38,055 bases of DNA. Source: UMGS1781 sp045650705 (lineage in GTDB: Bacteria; Bacillota; Clostridia; TANB77; CAG-508). The notes beneath the pieces are model-generated. The model was not told the DNA's origin and did not search any database. It saw nothing but the letters and a program-made list of their open reading frames with translations. Below, piece after piece: positions 23,617 through 31,448 of this stretch. The DNA lies in the NCBI GenBank assembly GCA_045650705.1, contig JAZRRK010000021.1, positions 1 through 38,055 on the forward strand. The letters run 5' to 3'. Position numbers and translations under genes: made by a program. Position 1 is the stretch's first letter, and every line of letters begins with the position of its first letter.

Positions 23617-26600
23617 TTAAACTCCTCCTCTTGCTTGTAATCTAAAATCTACAACTTTCCATTCTTGTTCTGTTTCATCAAATTCAATAGCCGCCCAGAT
23701 TTCTTTTTGTCCTTGCGAATATTCCTTTCTGTTTACTGAAATTATTATTCTACAATCACTATTATTTGATTTTCCAAAATTTATATTAACATAATTTTTT
23801 GTATCATATAAATTTGGAGCTTCTTCTCCTTTTTTTCCTAATCCTGTAACATATGCCTCCAAAATGTTATAAATTTCTTGTTTAGTAGGTACCTTTCCTA
23901 CATATGTAGCTCCTTCATATCTGATATTATAACCTTTTGAGTCTTTTGTAATTACATCCATCCCGTTATCCTGAATATAAAGAAACTCTGAAATATCAGA
24001 TACAAGTGGACCATTAGCAGAAAAATAATATTGATTAAAATTCGATAAATTTATTAAATAAATATTGGTTTTATTTTCTTCATTCTTTGTTTCAAAAACA
24101 TAGGCTGGTAATGCGTCATATATTTCCACTTGGGCATTTCTAATTCTATAAATATTTTGAATATCTCCTTCAATTCCATATATTCGATAACTTGTTCCAT
24201 CTGTTTTAATATTTGCATCTTTTGCATCTTTATATGAAGTAACGCCCTCTTTAAATTGAATAGTTATTTGTCCATCGCTCCACTCCTTTATAGAATCATA
24301 TTCCGCAGTATTAAATTCATTACTTATAAAACCACTTACAAATTCATCATCTTCTGGTTGTTGTGCTTGTTCTTGATTAGTATCTTCTGTTTCTTCTATA
24401 TACTCTTCTGCTATTGTCCTTTCAGAATCACGAGTTAATATATATGATTTTCCATCTCTAGTTTTTACAATTGGTGCATAGTAAGCAAAATCGCTATCTG
24501 CAATTTCAATATTTCCTTGCACTCCTTCTAGTAATTTTTCTGCTTTGAAAGTACCATCTTCAACAATTGACTTCATATAATATAAATTAAAATCTTCTGT
24601 TTTAATAAGTACGTGTGGTATTCCAATATGATCATCAAATGCTGTATGTATCCAAACACTAAGTACCTTTTCTTCTATACCAGTTATCGTATATTCTTTA
24701 TTTGGTTCTAAATTAACTCCATAATTAGCTTTTAAATCATCGAAGAAAATATCATCCGTTGGAAATTCTATTGTTAAATTATTATCTTCATATACTCTTA
24801 CAAAACAATAATTACCTCCAAATACATCATATGACTTCTCTGGTTCTAAGAATTCTATTGTTTCTAATATTTTATTAAATGTTTCTTCATATCTTTCATA
24901 TTGGGTTAAAATTCCACTATAGTCTATAGTAAATTGCTTTTCATCGCGTTCAACACATACTCTTTTAGATTTTCCATCAACTCTGCCATAAACGTAATGG
25001 CTAAAATAGTATCCAGTTGTTCCAGCTATATTAATTTCTCCTTTTTCGCATTCCTCGCCAAGTCCAGAATAAGTATTATATAATCCTTCTATTATTTCCT
25101 TAGAATTCTGTCCTGGATGAGCACTATCCTCCGTATCAGGCATCATATATATCTCTACACTGTTTCCATCAATATCTTCTGGTCCTTTTATTATTATTTG
25201 GTCTTGTTCCTCTGTTATTGTCCAATTTCCTGGATATCTAAATGATACTTGATGTTGTTTTGATGTATAACTTTGATTTAATTCTACTGGTTCTGAATTG
25301 CTTCTTGCTACTTCTATGTCTAACTCTATAATTTCATTATTAATTTTTATTGTTTCTCCATCCATATCGTATTGCTCATATATTTTTACGTATATTTTTT
25401 TTGTATCTTTATTTACATTTTTTAATATTATTCTATCTGTATAAATAACACTTTCTCCGATATCCATTGCTGAATTATATGAATTTCCTGAACGCGTTCC
25501 TGTTCCTAGTATATTTCCATTTTCATCTGTTACTACAAATATACATGGTAATCCATCTTTTGCATATTCTAAATAATATTCTCTATCTTTCTCTAATACT
25601 TTTGTTTGTATCATTAATACTGTTGAGAAATCGCTTATTACTAATTTTTTTGCTTCTACTGTTGCAGAATGTCTAACTCCATCTGCTACTGTAATTGTTG
25701 GTGCTACATTATCACAACTATTATTTTCATAGAATTCTATTGTCTCTACTCTTGTATCTAATCTTGCTTTTTCTAATTCTGTGTTAAAGTTCCATTTTCC
25801 TTCTATATTTCCAATTTTATTTACATTAACACTTAAATTGAATTTGCTTGCTAAGTCAGATATTGTGTCTACATTATATACATTATATATTATGTATTCA
25901 TTTCCACTTTTTTCTACTTTCTCTGATATTGTTTGTATTCCAAATTCTTGTAATTTAGTATCTACACTCATTACATCATATTTGCTATTTACTTTACTTT
26001 CAAACATTGCTATTGTTTCTTCTATTAATTCATTTACTTTTTTCTCTGATGCATTTTCTGGACTTAATTCTAATACTATAAATTCTTGATATGCTTTTTT
26101 AGCAATCTTCATTAAAGCTTCTTCTTCTCCCTCTGTTAGATTAGCTATGCTTAATCTCTTAGAAATTAATTGTGCTTGTGCAACTGCATCTTTGCTTGTT
26201 ACATCTTTATATTCTGGATCATCTTTCATTATGTTCCATTCTGCTAATTTTAAATTAATTTTTACTAATTTTATTACATCTTGTTCAAATTCTTGATATG
26301 CATAAAATTCGTTTGCTAATTTTTCTCCTTGTGCTATATATTTTGTTATTAAAATATTTTCATCCATTGCTACTGTTTTTAATGTTAATTTTATACCATT
26401 GCTTTCAACTGTTTGGTCAACCACAATTTCACTTGCCGTATATTTATCTTCTTTTACAAATAATCCTTTTATTGCACTATATATATTTGGTTTTCCTTTA
26501 ATGTGTGCATATAGGTTTCCTCCTAATACAACTACTATCATTAAAGAAGTAAATGCTAAAACTGCATGTTGTAAACTTAATTTTATAACCTTTTTTTCTT

Positions 26601-26724
26601 TTGGTTTATTATTTTCTTCCATTTTTATTCTCCTTTCAAAATTTTGAAAAATTTCATTTGCTTTGTTTGATATTTCTTTATCTTGTTGCATTTGAGCTTT
26701 TATATATTCGTCTCTTTTATCCAA
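23617..26724 (-). CDS. Large membrane-anchored protein encoded with an ECF sigma factor (anti-sigma candidate)
   Basis: 1035 aa. A cytoplasmic N-terminus of about 45 residues (KRDEYIKAQMQQDKEISNKA) precedes one membrane helix (AVLAFTSLMIVVVLGGNLYA); the rest should lie outside. The layout and the overlap with the sigma gene (8 bases) fit a DUF4179-type anti-sigma protein, but with a far longer outer part. Around residue 485 comes a segment like PsbP or lipoprotein domains (VSFRYPGNWTITEEQDQIII). Later parts repeat sandwich-like strands. No protease motif was seen. Anti-sigma activity is inferred from context. Confidence 0.75.
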   Translation of the reverse strand: MDKRDEYIKAQMQQDKEISNKANEIFQNFERRIKMEENNKPKEKKVIKLSLQHAVLAFTSLMIVVVLGGNLYAHIKGKPNIYSAIKGLFVKEDKYTASEIVVDQTVESNGIKLTLKTVAMDENILITKYIAQGEKLANEFYAYQEFEQDVIKLVKINLKLAEWNIMKDDPEYKDVTSKDAVAQAQLISKRLSIANLTEGEEEALMKIAKKAYQEFIVLELSPENASEKKVNELIEETIAMFESKVNSKYDVMSVDTKLQEFGIQTISEKVEKSGNEYIIYNVYNVDTISDLASKFNLSVNVNKIGNIEGKWNFNTELEKARLDTRVETIEFYENNSCDNVAPTITVADGVRHSATVEAKKLVISDFSTVLMIQTKVLEKDREYYLEYAKDGLPCIFVVTDENGNILGTGTRSGNSYNSAMDIGESVIYTDRIILKNVNKDTKKIYVKIYEQYDMDGETIKINNEIIELDIEVARSNSEPVELNQSYTSKQHQVSFRYPGNWTITEEQDQIIIKGPEDIDGNSVEIYMMPDTEDSAHPGQNSKEIIEGLYNTYSGLGEECEKGEINIAGTTGYYFSHYVYGRVDGKSKRVCVERDEKQFTIDYSGILTQYERYEETFNKILETIEFLEPEKSYDVFGGNYCFVRVYEDNNLTIEFPTDDIFFDDLKANYGVNLEPNKEYTITGIEEKVLSVWIHTAFDDHIGIPHVLIKTEDFNLYYMKSIVEDGTFKAEKLLEGVQGNIEIADSDFAYYAPIVKTRDGKSYILTRDSERTIAEEYIEETEDTNQEQAQQPEDDEFVSGFISNEFNTAEYDSIKEWSDGQITIQFKEGVTSYKDAKDANIKTDGTSYRIYGIEGDIQNIYRIRNAQVEIYDALPAYVFETKNEENKTNIYLINLSNFNQYYFSANGPLVSDISEFLYIQDNGMDVITKDSKGYNIRYEGATYVGKVPTKQEIYNILEAYVTGLGKKGEEAPNLYDTKNYVNINFGKSNNSDCRIIISVNRKEYSQGQKEIWAAIEFDETEQEWKVVDFRLQARGGV

Positions 26725-27238
26725 CTTTGCTCACCTCCTCTTGTCCTAATATTTCATAAAGTTTATTTCTTGCTCTAGCTAATTTTGATTTAACTGTACC
26801 CGTAGGTATTCCTAAAATTTCTGCTATTTGTTTTACTGGTATATCATCATAATAATATAGAACTGTAACTATTCTTAGGTCGTTGTCTATCAGGCTAAGT
26901 GCTCTTTCTAAATCTAGATTACCCTCTAAATTATCTTCTTTTTCTTCATATTCAATAACCTGTTTTTCTATCTTGTTTATATTCTTATTATTACTTTCTA
27001 TTATGTCATAACACTTATTTATTGTGATTCTAATTAACCATGTTTTAAAATATTTTTCTTTTTTTAGTGTATTTATATTTTTATATACACTTTCTAAAGC
27101 TTCTTGAATAGCATCGCATACATCATCTTCATTTTTTAATATTGCTTTTGCTGTTTTGTACATTTGTATCTTGTACTGCTCTATTAATGTTACAAATGCT
27201 TCTGAATTGCCTTTTTTTGCTTCATTAATAATAGACAT
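26717..27238 (-). CDS. ECF-type RNA polymerase sigma factor
   Basis: 173 aa. Region 2: FVTLIEQYKIQMYKTAKAIL, DVCDAIQEALESVYKNI, YFKTWLIRITINKCYD. Region 4: NDLRIVTVLYYYDDIPVKQI and ILGIPTGTVKSKLARARNKL. No region 3, as expected for the SigW/SigV-like group. GGAGGT precedes the ATG. It overlaps the next gene, whose product is its probable partner. Confidence 0.94.
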   Translation of the reverse strand: MSIINEAKKGNSEAFVTLIEQYKIQMYKTAKAILKNEDDVCDAIQEALESVYKNINTLKKEKYFKTWLIRITINKCYDIIESNNKNINKIEKQVIEYEEKEDNLEGNLDLERALSLIDNDLRIVTVLYYYDDIPVKQIAEILGIPTGTVKSKLARARNKLYEILGQEEVSKVG

Positions 27239-27308
27239 TTTTACCTCCGTTTATTTTTTATTATCATATATTTATATTATAAATTTTAATATTTTTTTTA
27301 ATAATTAT

Positions 27309-27327
27309 ATTCTCAATTTTTGAGAAT
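27309..27327. promoter_or_regulatory. 19-bp palindrome between divergent sigma and XRE genes
   Basis: ATTCTCAA-TTT-TTGAGAAT is a perfect 8-3-8 inverted repeat. It lies 70 bases from the sigma start and 80 bases from the XRE start, a natural place for a regulator shared by both. The XRE protein is the obvious candidate to bind it. Confidence 0.6.
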
Positions 27328-27408
27328 GTCAATTACTTTTTGTCAGTTTTTTGGTTTTTTAGTAATATTATGTTTTTTATTCGGATAGAATAAATATTGG
27401 TGATTATT

Positions 27409-27730
27409 ATGAAAAAGATAAACGAGCTTATCCGCGATTTTAGAGAGGATAACGACTATTCTCAACTAGATGTTTCTAATTACTTAAATATTCCTCGCTC
27501 AACCTATGGTCATTATGAATCTCGGAAACAGTAAAATCCCAATTGATATTATTTTACAATTATGTAGGCTTTACAAAATAACCCCTAATGACATTTTAGG
27601 ATTTTCTAGTGAATTGCCGGCCACAGAAATATCTAAAATTCATAAATTATATAATTTTATCAACAAGGAAAATATTAATATAGATGAACTTATTAAATTT
27701 TTAATGTCATCTAAAAAAATATTTAATTAA
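27409..27730 (+). CDS. XRE-family transcriptional regulator, requiring a +1 frameshift at CGG
   Basis: The zero frame from 27409 gives an HTH domain (INELIREF-like: INELIRDFREDNDYSQLD, YLNIPRSTYGHYES) and then CGG, AAA, CAG and a TAA. Skipping the C at 27523 gives GNSKIPIDIILQLCRLYKIT, then PNDILGF and on to 27730, for 106 residues. The join YES-G-NSKIPIDII matches the XRE pattern YExGxxxPxxxxL, with the conserved Gly at the junction. The short downstream frame alone lacks the DNA-binding helix. Start context is GGTGAT. It is followed by a terminator. Confidence 0.88.
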
Positions 27731-27749
27731 CTGTTTCCTATATATTAGA

Positions 27750-27803
27750 CACACATTTTAGCAAATTGGTTCTCATAATTTATTAAAATGTGTGATTTTT
27801 TTA
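27750..27803 (+). terminator. Terminator of the XRE gene
   Basis: CACACATTTTA pairs with TAAAATGTGTG across a 23-base loop that can pair further (GCAAA/TTT), followed by ATTTTTTT. Confidence 0.75.
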
Positions 27804-27832
27804 TTGTTTTATTTTAATTTAAATGATATAAT
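27804..27832 (+). promoter_or_regulatory. Promoter of the dnaD-dnaI unit
   Basis: TTGTTT-17-TATAAT with an extended TGA before the -10. Confidence 0.78.
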
Positions 27833-27870
27833 CTATAAACATAAAATGTTTTATAAGGAATGAGGTCATT

Positions 27871-28836
27871 ATGAAATTAGAATATAAGGATAAATCTATT
27901 TTATTTTCACATACTGAAATACCCGATATATTTTTTACAGAATATTTGTCTTGTGCAAATGGTGATTATGTAAAAATATATCTTTGTTTAATTTTTTTAT
28001 CTAAATACGATAAGGATATAAAAATTACAGATTTGTCTAAAAAACTTAATATTCCTTTTAATGTTATTCAAGCAGGTCTTGCGTTTTGGGAGGAAAATGG
28101 TGTTATTACTAAAAAGCCTAATGGATATGTTTTAAACAATCTTCAGGAAATTGAACTTCACAAATCTTATGTTCCTAATTTAACTTTAACACCAGAAACT
28201 ATCCAAAATAATGCCAAAAATCAATATAGAGCAAAAGCTATTGAAAGTATTAATAACCAATATTTTCAAGGAATCATGTCTCCATCTTGGTATAGTGATA
28301 TTGATTTATGGTTTAAAAAATATGAATTTGATGAGCAAGTTATGGTTGCATTATTTGATTATTGCTTTAGTAAATCTGCTCTTCATAAGAATTATGTTCA
28401 AACTGTTGCAGATGCTTGGTCTAAAAATAATATTAAAACATATAACGATTTAGAAAATTACTCTCAAAAACGAGATAACATGAATATAATAAAAAAATCT
28501 ATCGCCAAGAAATTGGGCAGATATACTGCATTTACTGAATTTGAAGAAGAATATATTGAGAAATGGATTTTAGATTATAACTACAATTTAGATATTATAA
28601 ATATTGCTTTGAAAAAGACAACTTCTAAAGCTAATCCTAATTTCGATTATCTAGATAAATTACTTTCTGATTGGCATGACAGAAAATTAAAAACAGTTCC
28701 TGAGATTGAAGCATTTTTAGCAGAGTTTAAAACAAAGAACAAAAATATTAAGGAACTTGAAAAAAAGACTAATTATAATAATTATACACAAAGAAATTAT
28801 GATGATTTAAATAAACTATATGCTAACAAGATGTAG
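27871..28836 (+). CDS. DnaD-domain replication initiation protein
   Basis: 321 aa. The N-terminal 110 residues form a winged-helix (LFLSKYDKDIKITDLSKKLN, then FWEENGVITKKPNGYV). Two DnaB_2/DnaD repeats follow: FDEQVMVALFDYCFSKSA to VADAWSKNNIKTYNDL, and EYIEKWILDYNYNLDIINIA to LDKLLSDWHDRKLKT. The family remodels DNA and brings the DnaI-bound helicase to the origin. It lies 32 bases before a DnaI-like gene, the usual pair in Clostridia. GAGGT site. Confidence 0.92.
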   Translation: MKLEYKDKSILFSHTEIPDIFFTEYLSCANGDYVKIYLCLIFLSKYDKDIKITDLSKKLNIPFNVIQAGLAFWEENGVITKKPNGYVLNNLQEIELHKSYVPNLTLTPETIQNNAKNQYRAKAIESINNQYFQGIMSPSWYSDIDLWFKKYEFDEQVMVALFDYCFSKSALHKNYVQTVADAWSKNNIKTYNDLENYSQKRDNMNIIKKSIAKKLGRYTAFTEFEEEYIEKWILDYNYNLDIINIALKKTTSKANPNFDYLDKLLSDWHDRKLKTVPEIEAFLAEFKTKNKNIKELEKKTNYNNYTQRNYDDLNKLYANKM

Positions 28837-28868
28837 CTAAATTTTAAATATTATGATAGGAGGTTTTT

Positions 28869-29864
28869 ATGAATAATGCTATTTTAAACGAATTATTAAA
28901 AGATTATGATAAAAAGCAAACTAAAGCAGTTCATGATTTAGATGAGCGAAAAAAAGAGCTATATTCACGATTACCTCGTCTGCAAGAAATAGAAACTGAA
29001 TTAAATTCTTATGGTCTGCAAACTGCTAAATTGATATTATCTTCTAATTCCAAAGATTTATTAAAAGATTTAGATAAAAAAATAGCTGAACTAAAAAAAG
29101 AAAGATTAAATATTCTTAAAGAAGATAAGAAGAAGTTGGATTATCTATATCCCATATATGAATGTTCAAAGTGTAAAGATACAGGATATATTTCTGAAAA
29201 TAATCACTCTACGATGTGCAGTTGTTTAAAACAAAAGTTATTTAATCTTGAATATAATAAATCTAATATTGGTAACTTGGAAAGAGAAAATTTTAAAAAA
29301 TTTAATATTAATTTATACTCTGATGAAGTAAATGAAGAAAAATATAATGCAGATATTTCTCCTAGAGAAAATATTAAAATTATAGGTAAAGAAGTTAAAA
29401 AATTTATTAATAATTTTGATGATCCCGATGAAAAAAATCTGCTTTTTTCTGGAGGAACGGGTCTTGGTAAAACATTTTTATCTAATTGTATTGTTGCTGA
29501 TCTTTTAGCACAAGGCAAAACTGTTTTGTATCAAACAGCACCAGTTATGTTAGATACTTTAATAAATGAATTATTTAACAAAAATTCAGATAACACCTTT
29601 TCACAAAATTTATTAAATGTAGATTTATTGGTAATTGATGACCTAGGAACAGAAACAATGAATAGTATGAAATTTACTGAACTTTATAAAATTATTAATA
29701 CAAGATTGCTTAATCAAAACGGAAAAATTACTAAAACAATAATCTCTACAAATTTAGATCTGCAAGGATTGTTTAATACTTATGACGAGAGAATAGTTTC
29801 GAGGTTTATTGGCCATTACAATATTTATAGATTTTTCGGTGACGACATAAGATTTAAAAAATAA
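28869..29864 (+). CDS. dnaI: DnaI/DnaC-type helicase loader ATPase
   Basis: 331 aa. A helical N-terminal part (to about residue 95) is followed by a zinc motif CSKCKDTGYI ... CSCLKQ. The AAA+ domain has Walker A FSGGTGLGKTFLSNCIVADL and Walker B LLVIDDLGTE, then sensor 1 TIISTNLDL and an arginine-finger region YDERIVSRFIGH. It loads the replicative helicase. GGAGG precedes the start. It is the downstream partner of the DnaD gene. Confidence 0.93.
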   Translation: MNNAILNELLKDYDKKQTKAVHDLDERKKELYSRLPRLQEIETELNSYGLQTAKLILSSNSKDLLKDLDKKIAELKKERLNILKEDKKKLDYLYPIYECSKCKDTGYISENNHSTMCSCLKQKLFNLEYNKSNIGNLERENFKKFNINLYSDEVNEEKYNADISPRENIKIIGKEVKKFINNFDDPDEKNLLFSGGTGLGKTFLSNCIVADLLAQGKTVLYQTAPVMLDTLINELFNKNSDNTFSQNLLNVDLLVIDDLGTETMNSMKFTELYKIINTRLLNQNGKITKTIISTNLDLQGLFNTYDERIVSRFIGHYNIYRFFGDDIRFKK

Positions 29865-29878
29865 CTAAATGCCAATAC

Positions 29879-29994
29879 GCCCAATCTCGTCGGAGCTTTT
29901 CTATTTATTATAAATTGAGCCCACGATGGAGACGCCTTCGAAGTTTTTCGGGGGTCCTCAATTTATTCTAAATAGAAAACTCCTGCGTTGGGCT
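29879..29994. repeat. 116-nt long-hairpin element after dnaI
   Basis: GCCCAA and TTGGGC close the ends. Inside, GAGCTTTTCTATTTATTATA with the next AATTGAG pairs with CTCAATTTATTCTAAATAGA and AAACTC. The loop region (CCACGATGGAGACGCCTTCG) is GC-rich and has its own pairing. The two arms differ by several compensated or bulged bases, so the fold seems kept. It differs in sequence from the four-copy hairpin family. Confidence 0.75.
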
Positions 29995-30004
29995 ACTTGA
30001 TACA

Positions 30005-30040
30005 AAAAATAGATAGGAAATTTATCCTATCTATTTTTAT
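30005..30040. terminator. Bidirectional terminator after dnaI
   Basis: AAAATAGATAGGA pairs with TCCTATCTATTTT around AATTTA, with A and T runs on either side. Confidence 0.85.
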
Positions 30041-30050
30041 TTGTGATTTG

Positions 30051-30160
30051 GAAAAGAAACGAGTATTGCTAGGCAAAATTTAGTAAAAAACCGGAGGCGT
30101 ATATAGATACGTCGAGGATTTTTTATCTAAATTTTAACAACGCAAGACGAAGTTTATTTT
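30051..30160 (-). repeat. Hairpin repeat family, copy 4 (after rubrerythrin)
   Basis: Minus strand: AAACTTCGTCTTGCG, then AAATCCTCGACGTATC, loop, ATACGCCTCCGG, T-run, CCTAGCAATACTCGTTTC. The arms AAATTTAG/CTAAATTT also pair. It starts about six bases after the rubrerythrin stop, in the same orientation relative to its gene as the other copies. Confidence 0.87.
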
Positions 30161-30166
30161 TCAAAT

Positions 30167-30706
30167 TTAATAATTTTCGGCTTTAATTTCGAAGTAAGCC
30201 TTTGGATGTGCACATACTGGGCAAACTTCTGGTGCTTGTTTGCCTACTACTATATGTCCACAGTTTCTACATTTCCAAATTTTTTCTCCGTCTCTTGAGA
30301 ATACTATTCCTTCTTCTATATTTCCTAATAATCTTTTATATCTTTCTTCATGTTCTTTTTCTATTTTTCCTACTGCTTCGAATAAGTATGCTATATGGTC
30401 AAATCCTTCTTCTTTAGCTTCTTTTGCCATTCTATCATACATATCTGTCCATTCGTAGTTTTCTCCTTCTGCTGCAGCTGCTAAGTTTTCTTCTGTTCCT
30501 GGGATTTCTCCACCATGTAATAATTTAAACCATAATTTTGCGTGTTCTTTTTCGTTATCAGCTGTTTCTTGGAATATTGCAGCTATTTGCTCATATCCAT
30601 CCTTTTTAGCTTTTGAAGCAAAGTATGTGTATTTATTTCTTGCTTGTGATTCTCCTGCAAAAGCCTCCATTAAATTTTTTTCTGTTTTTGAACCTTTTAG
30701 TTCCAT
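30167..30706 (-). CDS. rbr: Rubrerythrin
   Basis: 179 aa. N-terminal ferritin-like diiron domain: FAGESQARNKYTYFASKAKK, ETADNEKEHAKLWFKLL, and IAYLFEAVGKIEKEHEERYK provide the Glu and His ligands. C-terminal rubredoxin-like domain with CRNC and CPVCAHP binds one iron. It reduces hydrogen peroxide in anaerobes. It lies 20 bases after the PerR-like gene and should share its transcript and control. Confidence 0.97.
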   Translation of the reverse strand: MELKGSKTEKNLMEAFAGESQARNKYTYFASKAKKDGYEQIAAIFQETADNEKEHAKLWFKLLHGGEIPGTEENLAAAAEGENYEWTDMYDRMAKEAKEEGFDHIAYLFEAVGKIEKEHEERYKRLLGNIEEGIVFSRDGEKIWKCRNCGHIVVGKQAPEVCPVCAHPKAYFEIKAENY

Positions 30707-30726
30707 AAAACTACCTCCTTAAAATT

Positions 30727-31110
30727 TTAACTTTCTGAACATTTTTTACATATTCCCTGAACTATTATATAATCTGAAAATTTTTCTATTCCTGTCTGTT
30801 CTTTGATGGTCTTTTTTAATTTCTTCAAATTAAAATCATATTCAAAGTCATATACGGTATTGCATTTTGTACATATAATATGATTATGTGGCGTTTTTTT
30901 ATAATCATACCTATCTGCCCCGTTTTGCATAGAAATTTTTTCAATTATATTCTTTTCTACAAGAAAATTTAGATTTCTATAAACTGTTCCCTTACTTGCA
31001 GTTGAGCCTCTCTTTTTCACTTCATTATATACTTCTTCGGCTGTTGGATGAGAATAAGACTCTACTAGAAAATCTAAGATTTCCTGTCTTTGTCTAGAAT
31101 ATTTTTCCAT
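30727..31110 (-). CDS. perR: Fur-family regulator, PerR-like
   Basis: 127 aa. Winged-helix domain (RQRQEILDFLVESYSHPTAE, STASKGTVYRNLNFLVE) and a metal-binding dimer domain. Regulatory-site residues fit PerR: RYDY (Asp), PHNHIIC (two His) and VYDFEYD (Asp where Fur has Glu). Structural zinc pairs CTKC and CKKC are present. PerR senses peroxide through iron-catalysed His oxidation. Co-transcription with rubrerythrin supports peroxide sensing. A perfect Fur-type palindrome lies in its leader, suggesting autoregulation. Confidence 0.88.
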   Translation of the reverse strand: MEKYSRQRQEILDFLVESYSHPTAEEVYNEVKKRGSTASKGTVYRNLNFLVEKNIIEKISMQNGADRYDYKKTPHNHIICTKCNTVYDFEYDFNLKKLKKTIKEQTGIEKFSDYIIVQGICKKCSES

Positions 31111-31126
31111 ATTTTATTGCCTTTCC

Positions 31127-31149
31127 AAAATAGGAATAATTCCTATTTT
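31127..31149. promoter_or_regulatory. 23-bp palindromic operator in the perR-rbr leader
   Basis: A perfect 11-1-11 inverted repeat with core TAGGAAT-A-ATTCCTA. The 7-1-7 spacing and the AAT-N-ATT centre match the architecture of PerR and Fur boxes, but with GG/CC in place of the usual TA-rich or GATAAT flanks. It lies just downstream of the predicted transcription start. Confidence 0.72.
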
Positions 31150-31161
31150 TTTATAGTTCAT

Positions 31162-31190
31162 AATATATCATATAGGATTATGTTTGTCAA
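31162..31190 (-). promoter_or_regulatory. Promoter of perR-rbr
   Basis: TTGACA-17-TATATT on the minus strand, placing the start near 31155 and the palindrome at about +6 to +28. Confidence 0.87.
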
Positions 31191-31231
31191 TATCAATTTT
31201 GAATTTTTTTTAAAATAAATTTTTTATATAA

Positions 31232-31390
31232 AAGCTTAAATAATATATATTGAAAACGAGGTCGACCCCTGACTAGCCGGAGGCGTGCAATTCTAATTAC
31301 TATAGTAATTATCGTAGTAAAAAATTAGAAAGCAGTAGTTAATTAACCGCGGCTGCAGACCGCAAGTTAAAATATATATTATTTAAGCTT
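31232..31390. repeat. MITE-like element with perfect 20-bp terminal inverted repeats
   Basis: AAGCTTAAATAATATATATT at 31232-31251 is repeated exactly in inverse at 31371-31390. The 119-bp interior is GC-richer and has further hairpins: TTCTAATT/AATTAGAA (31291/31323) and a GC-rich part with GGAGGCGTG and CCGCGGCTGCAG. No frame is present. It lies between the ileS terminator and the perR promoter. Confidence 0.8.
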
Positions 31391-31405
31391 ATAAAAAATA
31401 TTATA

Positions 31406-31440
31406 TAAAAATAAAGCTAGTATTTTATTACTAGCTTTAT
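31406..31440 (-). terminator. Terminator of ileS
   Basis: ATAAAGCTAGTA pairs with TACTAGCTTTAT around a short loop, followed by TTTTTAT on the minus strand. Confidence 0.87.
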
Positions 31441-31448
31441 CATATATT

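Noticed and set aside
31232..31390. CRISPR or insertion sequence at the inverted repeat
   Set aside because: There are only two inverted copies, no spacers, and no transposase frame.
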